This document shows, one piece after another, positions 1 through 12,000 of a stretch of DNA of 64,000 nucleotides. Under the pieces are notes generated by a model. It ran no database searches, was not told the origin of the DNA, and saw nothing but the letters and a program-made list of their open reading frames with translations. How positions within the stretch are numbered: the first letter of the stretch is position 1; each line of letters starts with the position of its first letter. The position numbers and the translations under genes were made by a program. The stretch spans positions 310,001 to 374,000 of the forward strand of contig JAUFOR010000001.1 of the NCBI GenBank assembly GCA_040285745.1. Reading direction: 5' to 3'. The DNA is from Barthelona sp. PCE. Taxonomy: Eukaryota > Metamonada: BaSk clade.

Positions 1-3000
1 TCTTTGAGGTGAGAATAGTATGAGAGAGTGAACTAGGTGCAAAGGAGCTAGGATTCAAGGCTCTCTCTCTCTCCTTCTCCTTAATCTGTTTTGAGAATGA
101 GCAGACTTTTTGAACAGCTTCAACAGATACTTCAAGTTGTTCAAGACCAGTCTGCTTATGATTTCTGATGAATTCCCTTGATAAGAGGTCAGTAATAACC
201 TTAAAAGTGCGCAAACTGACATCCTTATCAGAGTCCATATCATCAATCATTGATGATGGAACAAGCTGCTTGGAAATAAGATTGTTAACAGCATGTTCGA
301 AAACCAAGTGTGATCTGGTCTGAGGGAACATGACGAATAATGGAAGACAACTCAAGACAGCACCTTCAAACAGAGACATTTCATTGGGATCATTCTGCTT
401 CAATTTAACATCTTTCTCATCAAAATTGATTGAGCTCATAATCTTAACAGGTGTAGCTAATTCATCCATCATACTCTGAGTAGTAGCAGTGTTGTAATTA
501 GGTTCTGTCTCAAGAACATCTTCAAAATCATCGGTTAAAGACCACTCAGTTGTTAGAGGAACACCTTCACTACCAGATTCTATTTCACTAAATTCATGGT
601 CGATTACTGAAGTAGATTTGATGATGTTAGGGAATTGATCCGAAATAACATCTAGCGATTGATAGATCTGATTGAACAAGTGACCTACCGCTTCGATGTC
701 CTGTATATTGATATGATAGCGGCTTTGCTTAACATTTAAATCAACAAATTGTTTGAAATCAGCAGAATACAAGTTGTTTGCGTTTTTAATTAATTGAATC
801 TTTGATAAATGATTGCTTTCTAAGATGTTCAACTCACGGTTACAGTTAAGAATCATAAGATGCTTATCTTCAACCTTGTGGTATTTTTGACCTAACTCTA
901 AAGATAAAATACAGAAATCGAATAGAATAACAAGCGTGGGGGAGTTTAGTGAACGAATACACGATTCACATTGAATTAGCTTTTGGTGAATATTCTGAAC
1001 GAATAATCCACTTAAAGACTCAAAACTAAAACTCTCAATAGAGCTAAAGAAAGTATTGAGTGAAAAGAAACACTTGCGGAAATCATCAAAGTTTGCAAAC
1101 TTATCTCCTTGATTGAATAGGCCACTGAAAGCAGAGGCAAACATATTGAGAGAAGATATATCATCTGCGTCATTTCTGAGCAGAAGAACATCATTGACGC
1201 TGTTTTGGTCAAACTCTAAAATTCGTTGCATGAACGCACTGTGCTTTTCTTGACATTCCCCAAATTCATTCTTAAGATTATCATGTTCCTGAGTCAAACC
1301 ATTGATCTTACCTTGTAGTTTTGCAATATTGTCCTGTTGAACAACGACAGTCTCTTCAAACTCTGAAATTTTAATCTTGATTCCAGATAACTTCTTTCTC
1401 AATTTTCTTGATTTCTCCTGTACTTTTGACAAGTTGCAGGATGTGCTTAAAAGCTGTTGGTGATTTTGATTCATAGATTGTTGCATCCATCCGATGAAAG
1501 AGATTAGGAGAATACGAACATGGTTCTTCTCAAGCTCAAATTTCTTCAAGTTACCAACGATGTGATAAAATGAGTTGATTATATTCATGAAAAGAGTGTC
1601 AAACTGTACATCTTGAACTCCTGGACTGATACTGTTGCGTCCCCAAGCGAATTGGAAACCGTATGGACTACTAGGTAAATAAATCAGTTTTTGCATCAGT
1701 GATTTTGTCGTTAGGAACATAAAACTGAAAAAGTGTGCATAATCTTCTTTCGATTGAGTACTGCAAAGTTGATATGCACTATCCATAGTTGAACGATGGA
1801 ACATACGTTGCATTCGTTGAATGTCCTTACTCTTCTCATTGCTCTTTTGCTTACGCTCAAGAATTAAGATAAGATCAGTAACTATCTGAACATAATCGAC
1901 TTTGTTGTAACTAACATTTTGGAATACAATGGTACGTGATAGGATAGGAAGTACTCTCTTAACACATGATGGGTTACTGAAAAGTGATGGAGGGAAAAGA
2001 GTTATAAAGTTCAAATTTTTGTACAACCTCTCACAAATTAGATCCTCCACAGTGGATCCAAGAGTAACATCTGCAATACAAGCTTCTTTCAATTTATCAA
2101 GTTGTTTTTCGGAGAAGAAAAGAGAATTGCGAATTAGAAGGTTGAATTTTGTGTCTACTGCTGTTGAATCAATCAATAATGCAGTAAAATCATCAGCAAC
2201 TGTCGGATGATTATCACCATGAAGCCAGAAGTTTTGGTCAAAGAAGAAAATTACTGATTCTTTAAGAACAACTGAAGTATAAACCGCTTCGTAAAGTGTT
2301 TCGATAGATTTCTCAAACGTTATGTGAAATGGTACAAACTTCCTAACGCTATTGATGAGTGGTGCGTACGGTTTGATAATTTGTTCAATTGTGATGCTGA
2401 GAGGATACAAAAAGGTGATATGTAATCCAGGTGTTGTTAAAGCGTAAAGCCAAGAAGAAACTGAAAGAATGTCAGAAGATCCCACACGAATATCCATGTT
2501 AGGGTTGGCAAAATGAAGTGCCCTGAACAGTCTGAACCTTAGAACATCTTTATCGAATATGAGTGAGAGATCACCGTTTGATATGTTGTCGTGGCTAATT
2601 GGTTCACCGGTTGTTGAATGCTTATTAACCAATTGTAACGCTTTCTTGTGCAAAAAGAAGAGGTTATCTGTCTTGGGCAACTGCTCAATAACATCACCAG
2701 TGAAGAAGTGAGATATTGCCTGGTCAATGGTCTTGATAACGAATGTTTTCTGCGACTGGGTGTCGAGTCTGTTGAGATAAAAAATACACAACAGGAAGAT
2801 AAAGTGGCTTGTGAACGCGACTTCGAATGTCTCTGAGTTAGGTACATGTGCGCAAAGATAGTGAGCAAATGTTTGGACATGGAATGAACTGAATGCCAAA
2901 TATGGATGAGTGACATCCTGTTTTAAAGCACTTTTGAACTTGTGGATCAGGAATGATAGCGTATTAAATACAGTTTCTACAAGTTCAATATGTTTGGTAT

Positions 3001-6000
3001 CGACTAAACTCAACTTTTTGGTAACAAAATCAACAGTATGTTTGACGAACGACTGTTTTTTCAAATCAGAAAATGTAATAACAAACATGTTTTGGACAGC
3101 TTGATTTAAGTGAGCAAAAGTTGAAGATACAGGATGGAAGACGGGCAAATTAAATCGACCAATCATCAAGAATGAGGTATTCTCAAACTTAACGGTGAGG
3201 TTGTGATGTGGGATGTAGAACTCATGGTTATTTAGGACTGACTGCATCAAATTTAGCACACTGTTACTTGCAAAATGAACATTCTCAAACACTAAAACGA
3301 AATGATCTCCCTTGCGCGAAGGCTTAATTGTGTTACGGTTGTACAACGGAAGAGTCTGATACATGAGACGAACAACATGTTTTGCACTGAAAGTAGGGAA
3401 TATGTGGATGTACATAAAGATAGAGTTAGTACCCAGATCATTAAAACGTTTGGGGACATCGAATTGATCATAGTGAACAAAGCGATAATAATTATTCAAG
3501 AAAATTGTTGCATTGAGCGGTTTACCATTATCCATATCATTACGCAGTGAGTCGAAGTAGACATCAAGGATATGAGTCATTGAATCCCTTTTATCTTCTT
3601 TTTCAAACAGCTCAATCTCATTGTTTTGGATTCCATGAATATCTATATCATCAATAACGATGCTATTTTGCTGTGTGCGATGTGTGCGGTTGGAATCTCG
3701 ATCAGTCTGGCGTACACTTTTCTTGAGAGGTACATTTCCAATACTGAAACCAGATCTTGCAGTGTTACTAATGTTTTCTTTGGAGACAAGGGAACTCTTG
3801 AATAGCGTTTGGCCATTCTGGTTGTCGATAATGGCTGCACATTTCTGACATTCAGCAACAAAGTATTGACTTAAAAATGAAAGTTCAGATTCTTGAACAC
3901 CTAGATAGAAACCGAAGCAATAAAAAAGCCAAAGTAAGAACTGCAGTTTGTTTGTTGTTTTTTCCTTAACACTACTATAAATCCACAAAACATTCTCAAT
4001 TCGAGAACTTGCATTGAATAAAACAGTCTGAAAATCCTTTAAATTACTACTATAACGAGTAAAGACCTTGTACAATGTGTTGATGAAATAATCAAATACC
4101 TCACCACCACCAAATTTCATTGAATAGCTGCAGCTATTGAAGTAATGGAACTTTAACAATTTATGCGTTGTATTGATTTTTGAATGATCAATCTTAATCG
4201 AGAGAGCATCATTTTTAAGGATAGGATCCAAGTAAAATATTTGCTTCTCTGCAATTAGTGACATATTATTAAGACGAACACTTGTTTGCTTCATAAGAGT
4301 GGGATTCTCATCAATGCCACCATAAATAGTATCCAAATACACTTCATCAATAATTCCATTGAGTATAGGCATGTAACTAGGAGCTGAAGTCATGAAATGT
4401 ATGACTTTGATAGTTGGTGTCACCTTGAAGTAGAAAAGGTTGCTTACAGCGTATTTGATAACGCTAACCATTGTATTGGAGTAAGAATCAAGCGGATCTA
4501 GTGTATAGATGTAAATGAAAATATTCGGCAAATTGTTGAAGTTAAAACCCCTTTCAATTGACTCATTATAGATACTTGAGCTGATGCGGAAACCTTCGTT
4601 CTTAAAGTGAAGGTTGACATTACCAACAGAACTGAACGATGAAGCATTAATAAAGAATGATTGGACAATAGTCGTATCATCATCTTCAGCAAGGCGACTT
4701 GTTCGTTTAGTGAACATTGTGAAGTTTGAAATTAAATCTTTGGCGACAGCATACATACTAGATGGATGACTCCTGGTACTCATAACAACCACAGTATCTG
4801 AAAATTTAAACCGATCAATCATATTATCAACAAAAGCCAAACAACCGTCATCATTCATTAAAACATCAAGGTTAAGACCTGAGAACATAGAGAATGGCAG
4901 TTCAATTTCAGAAAGTGCTTCGAAGTACTGATCAAAATTCTTAAAACTTTTGATAACAATATCATAAAGCGAAAGCGATCCCATAGAAGAGAAATCTGAA
5001 GAATATTGTGATTGTATACATAAATGTCCTTGATTCTGAAGATATTTGAATGTCGAATATGCCATACAACGTTTGAAGTAGAAAAACCTGATATCTTCCT
5101 CAGCTGTTGGTAAACCTAACGTGTTTGTCAAGATGAATTCATATAAATGTATCGAACCACATAAAATCATTCGTTGAGCTGTTTCATTGAAATGCACACG
5201 AACACCAAAAGATCTAAGTATCCAATATATTTCATTCAAGAAATTACTGAGCTCATACAACGTTCCCATAACATGAGGAATCCTCTTCTTTGTCAATACT
5301 GGAACAAAAGCCATTGCCTCGTACAAAATAGAGCTTCCAGAGTGATTCCAATGTGTATGAAGATCAATCGTAACACAGTCAAGCTGAGGCAAGCTGTAGT
5401 TCGGGTCTGTTGAGCACACAATACATCTGCAATCAGAGTTCGCATATCTTTCGATGATTAGCGTTTGAACTTTAACAGGTAATACATTGAAGTGATTAAA
5501 ACATGCTATAGTAGTCGTTTTTTCACCGGCACTAACAAAGAACTCTACACGGCTCATCATGAGATCGGCATTTAGTTCGTTCTTGTCATTGAGCAGATCG
5601 TTTGCGAGCTGGATACAATCAAATATGTAGAACGGAGCCATTATATAACCCAAAAAAGCCAATCTTAACATAGGAAGCATGTGTGCCATCTCACCATGTA
5701 AATAAACGATAGATTTAAGAGAGAAACATTCAAAACAAATGGAAAGAACACGATATATATCAGGAGTTAACATTGGAGGCAGATCGTTACTGACAATAGT
5801 TCGGGGGAACTTGAGCTTTGAGGAATTAATGTGCGTTGAACCTTCTTCATCGAAAACAAAAATAATATTGTTCTTAAAGATTTGATTTGCTTTGTAGCTG
5901 TTGATTTGATAGTCTTCAATCTCTTCAAATGTACAATCAATATATTTTGTCTCAAAAATCAAGTTAGAATCGTCAACAGGTGTAACAAATTCATCTACAT

Positions 6001-9000
6001 TCTCCATATTCATTTCAGAACATACGGGCAAGTTAGCCAAATCAGTTTCAGTTACAGGTATTGGTACCTTGACAGGAAGTGCTTGATGTTTGAGGATGAA
6101 TGGTAAAAGATATCTGAAGTAATGAACAACATCATTATCATCATCAAACTTAAACATAGTGGAGGTATCGTCTTCATTCAAAATATTAAATATTTCTAGT
6201 AAGATAGACACAAAGTTATTTGCTGAATGTTGTTCGTGATGTTGGAGATAGTCATATAAATGATAACGACGCATGTATAAGGGATGATCGATCTTATCAA
6301 ATGAGTTCAGCTTATCTACAAACTCTGAAGGTGAAAGTTTGAGCATACCAGGATGAATGTCAAGGAATACCATCCATTCACCTCGTACATGAGCGCCGAA
6401 TTCACCCAAAAATCCACCAAAAAACTCTGCAATGGAGTGAAGATCTCCAACGAATTTATGGTGTCTGTGCTGGACCAAGCGGTGTGACTGATCAATAAGA
6501 TGGGTGATCATACCCTCTTCATCGATGCGGAAACCGTCAGTATTAGGTCCCAGTTGTGTGAAAGATAGTTGAATTGCTGCATTCTCACTGGAAAAATTTC
6601 CAAATATATAGGGATTATTTCTGAACTTCTGAATGAGTACAGCGTTAACAGCCAAATTGATCGGCTGCACGTAACCCAGATACGCAGCTCTTGCTACCCA
6701 AGTAGGATACATTGTGGGAAGGAATTCGTTTAACTGAGAAGCAAAAACACGACAGTAGAGTGATAATTGATCAATACGGTTCTCAGAATACATATCAAGA
6801 ACACAACCGATGCTACTCATATCCTTTATCAAACTGAAATAGCTGGTGCATTGTTTCATGATATCATCAATCAGAGGAATATGTTCTTGACCATTACGAG
6901 AAAATTCATATACACAGAAAAGCATTGTCTCAAATAGCATATTTGTGTTAAACAATACAGACATTAGAGATCGTAGATTTTTCAATGATTTGCTCCATGC
7001 TTGAAGTTTACCCCCAAAACGTTGAGTAAAGTAGGACATTGCAACAGATATTTTTTCATTTGAGTTCGATAGCATTCTAAAAATTGGCATTTTGAAACAT
7101 ACAACTTCACTAAAAGGAGATTTAAGAATCTCAGGAAAATGAAGGGCTTGTGCAAATGGACTCTCCTCAAAAGAGTATTCAGAAAATAGACTTAAATCGG
7201 TAAAATATGGTAGATTGAGTTGTACCTTACTACGTTCATCAACGAAAGAGAGTAATTCAGGCATGAACTGATCAAGTTTTTTAAAGAACAAAGATTCGCT
7301 ATCGATATCCATCACAAGATGATCAAATGCCAAATGTTTAATAAGCCACATTGATTCTAAATCAGAAAAGACGATCTCTACCTCTCTTTCATCATAACTT
7401 TGACGAACAAGAGATTTTAATTTATCATAATTATTTTCATTATTGAAAAACGTTTTGAAACATTGTCTTGCATTGAAATCTAAAGTTGATGAGAAATTCA
7501 TATTGGTTAAGTTGCTTAAAAGTACCCAGAAGTACTCTGAAACTCCATAAAGCTGACAAACAACTTCAGTGATAGAAATGATTTCATCAATTTCTTGCAT
7601 TAAAACATTAATGTGCTCCATTAAATCTGCAGATTTGAAGGTTTGAAGTGTTTCTGCAATCTCTTTCATACCATTAAGGAATAATTCATGATTGAAATTT
7701 TTGAAAGTTGAATCCAATTCTTCCATTGTGATAAGTACCGTCTCAAAAATGGACCAAAGTTGTTTGTAATCATTCAAAACAGATAAACATGAAAATTTCG
7801 GGATCACAATACTTGTTTTGACTATTCGAGAATATCCCTTGAGCTCATCAGCTTCCAAACGCAATGAATCTAATTCAGAATAGTGATTAGAAATGATTTC
7901 AAGTGATTGGGAAACTGTAGCACCGAAGTGTTCTGAAAAGACACCTAGTTTGGTATCACCAAAGGGAACAGCGGATAAAACAGTATTATTTAATTCTTCT
8001 ATCTGTTTTGAAATGACGGTAGCAGCTTCCTCAATCTTTCCAACGAATGTTTGCATGTTCCTTGTAATTTGTGATTGGAGAGCTTCAACACCACTGGAAA
8101 TACGTGCTTCCAACGAGTCACACGCTTTTAGAAGCCTGTGTACTTTCGTTAGTGTCTCTGTTTCATAGCGAAGAGCTGAACTGTTCTCATACACTTTAAC
8201 AATGCTTATGCAGAAGTTCTTCATTTGCTTGAAACGCTTGTCATTAAGAGACAAATCACGTATTTGCTTAGAAATAGCCTCAACAACGTGCACCTTCTGA
8301 TCAATATCACTATGTTCCAATTGCTTACGACTCTCCAATATGTTTGTCAGTGATGTATCAAGATACATTCGAATGTGATTGCTAATTTGAATCAGCGTAG
8401 TGTTAAGTAACTTCTTTACCTTAAACATAATCGAATAATACTTGGAGCACATCGAGTCTGCAAATGGAGAAAGGTCAAAGTTAACGAAAATGACTTGGTT
8501 ACTAAGGCTTATGGCCTGTGTTAGATCACTGATTTCTTCTAGTAATTCAATTTTTGGCTTGAGCATGTCAAAGAATTTCTTTTGACTTGCAACTACTTTG
8601 AATTTGGCAAGTCGCGTAACATGCTCATCGTTTTGCGTCTTTTTATCAACATCATCAACTAGCTTACTGATATTGTCGAGTTGAAGCACTTGATTAAGCT
8701 TGATAGAGTCAAATAAAACACTAAATTTAGTGTATTGATCATCAATAATGATGTTCATAGTCTGAGCAAATTGAGTGACATTGCTAAAAATAGATTTAAC
8801 AAGATCGTTAATCGTTGGGTTGTCAAATAACGCTTCAATTATTGGTTGTCCAACGACAATAAGCTTCTTCACAGACATACGGGGAGTACTAAGCTCCAAT
8901 GAACCTGTGTTCGACTTACTTAAAGCTGTACCTGGCAGAATAAGAGTTTTAAAAGAGACGAATAAACGGTGTAAAAGCTGTTCAACAAAGAGGTCTAAAC

Positions 9001-12000
9001 CACTGGAATTGCTAATATGAACAGAGTTAAAATTGTCATCTAAAAGAACCTTCCATACACATTGATCCTCGTTATCAACAATCTTTAATGCATTGCCTAA
9101 ATGATAGTCAGGGATACTCTTGATACTATCACCTGCTAAGTACACCCGACCTTTCAGGAAGGATCCACCTTCTTGAACATCAAAAACTTGTTTAAGACCC
9201 TGTAATGTGATGACTAGGGCTTCTTCAGTCTTTTTAACGAGTAAAGATGAGATATGCGAAGTAAAATCTTGCCAATGTTTGTCTAAACGGGTTACAAAGA
9301 CTTGTGTACGAGCTTTTTCAATTAATGCAAGTAATTGTTCATTAAATGTATCAAAGACAGAGACTAACTTGGATAGATGAGTAATGTTTTCATTGTACAC
9401 ATCAACAAAATCAGCATCAATAAAATAAAGTGCAAGAATGCGATTGTCTGAAGAGAGGGGGTCGAAAAAATTAACAATAAAATCAATTATATCAAAAATT
9501 GATTGAGCTTTATCAGTTAGAATATTGATATCGTTGGAGAACATTTCTGAAAATGCATTAACATTAGGTGTCTTCCAGATCATATCATTGCAAGCAACCT
9601 TAATGTCATTATGTACACTCTTGAAGTCTTCCTCTAATAAACGATAGAATATATTGTTGAAATTAGCTTGAATCTTATTAAACTTTCTACAACTCACAGT
9701 AAGTGTTGATAGAAGGTTTTGAAAACGTATGAAGAAGTTAGAATATTCAATTATCTTGGAAGGAAGATTACTCTTAATAGCGTCAGAGATGTCAGTGCCA
9801 TTCTTGAAAAAGGTTGACTTTTTAACAATAGAATAAAACTTGTAAACTTCTTCGAAAATCCAGTAATCCTCAAAAAGATTTAACTGAAGATAGTCCATCT
9901 CGTCTTTATACAAAATTGAAGACATAAAGAAATCTTCAATAGTAGGAACCTTCTTCTCAACAGCTGAACAAAATGATTCTATAAATGCAAGTTTTAACTC
10001 AATGTTTAGGTTTAGCAATGAAGTAATAAACTCGCTCAAGTTATCGCTGAATCGAAGAATAACATTGGGTGAATCAAATGAGCTGTTGTTTTTCGAAGGA
10101 AGTAGAAGACTGGGGTTTGCATCAAGTGTATCAACAAACTCATTGAATTCTTGAGCAATTTTCTTTAACTCTTTATCAGTGATGTCCTCATCAATATAAG
10201 ATTCCAGATGAGTAGTATCAAGATCATTGAACAGTTGGGAAATCTTGTTAAGGAAGTTGTTGTTTTGATTAATCAAATTTAGAAATTCAAAATGAAGAAT
10301 TGACTTAGTATTCTTCAAGTTTTCATGTAGTTCAATAACAAATGATTGATCGTTATCTAAATTTGGCAAACAATAATTGTTAATGGTCATTGAAACTTTT
10401 TCTACTCCAATAATTTCACCAATTTCATGAAGAAAAGTTCTAATCTGAATTAAAATATTGTTTAAGAAACCATATCCCAATAACAAAAGTCTGTAATAAT
10501 ACCTATTTATGTAAAAATAAGATCTGTTCATGAGTACATTTTGTAAACTAATCATAAATCGAAAATAACTCTCAAAATTCTGAAATGTGAAGATAGTTTC
10601 ATTGAGTTTCTCACAAATTGAATGATTAAGTGATAATAACTTTGTTCTAAATTTGTTGAATTGCTCAAAGAAATAACTGTTATCGATAAATAAAATATTT
10701 GAATGGGAGCTGTCTAACAGATTACGTAAGAAATCTACAATATATGCTTCATATGTGACAATAAGGGTGGAATAGGTGGAAATCCACTCATTTGAGTCCA
10801 TAGAAAATACTTGCATGTTGATACCATTACGAAGACTACTAAATTCAACTACCCGAAGTAGAAATTCTTCGACATGACCAATGAATTCGATAAAACTGCT
10901 TAATTCACCGAATGCATCCACGCTCTTGAGTTCAATCCAAGCATTGTCAGAATTAATGCTTGTGTTAAGGTTTCTGTAATGGAAAAACATCTGTCTGACA
11001 AAGTTGCAAATAAAAAGTGTTGTTTTGATTTTTTGAATTATTATTACAGTATTGTCACAGAAATTAACAAAAGGAGTCGACAATAATTTTCCTTCTTCAT
11101 CAAAAACTAGAGAAAGATCAAACATCGAGTCGCTAATCAGATATTTTTTTGCTTTAAGCATTATTTCATTACTGATTGAACTGATTAAAAGATTCAAATT
11201 ACGTTCAGAACAGTAAAAAGAATTCTTCTGAAAAACTAAGTGAAGTGCCTCAAAGATGCAGATAATATTCTGTGACAATCGAGGAAATTCTTCAACACTA
11301 CTTGTTTCAAGATCAAGAAGAAAAGGATTGAGAAAGTTAAGATATAGTGCAACGAATTTGACATCATTATGAAATTCTTTTAGTTCTTTGACTTTTCCTT
11401 TAATGCTTATTACAATGTTGATATCAATGGTCTCAAAATGTTTCAAGAAAGCAACAAAATTACGTTGTTTAAGAACTTTTAAAACATTCTCTATTTGCTC
11501 AATCCTACTCGAATAAAAAAAGTGTTCATTACTGGGTTTATCAATTATGTGTTGAAGATTGAACATACGTTCGATCAAAGCCAATACTTTGCGGCCATAA
11601 TCAATTACAGTTTCATTTGGAATATGAATCGTATCAAAAAATTCACTATCGTCAAACAAATTAAAAATTGTTTTAATCACATTTGTATCATCAATTTCAC
11701 TTATATTTGCAGTGCTTTCAGTTACTATATCCTCAGTGATGAAATCTAAACGTTGTTTCTGAGGCTTTTTCAAGATTCTATTCAGAATGTCTAAAACACC
11801 ATCACCTAAAGATGACGTATTACCTTCAATAATTAAAAGTTGATCCACGAGTTCTGCGAGATCAGAGTATTCAATGGAATCATAGTGGAACGGTTTAACA
11901 AAAAATATGCAGGTTTTGTTAATGTTCAACATTTGTTGAGAATTTGTGCACCAGGTGTTGTCCTCAGGGTCTATAGTGAGGGTTCGTGTGGTTGCGTCAA

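Noticed and set aside
2539-2916. 125-residue minus-strand ORF
   Set aside because: It lies inside the dynein-like frame in another phase and has no recognisable domain.
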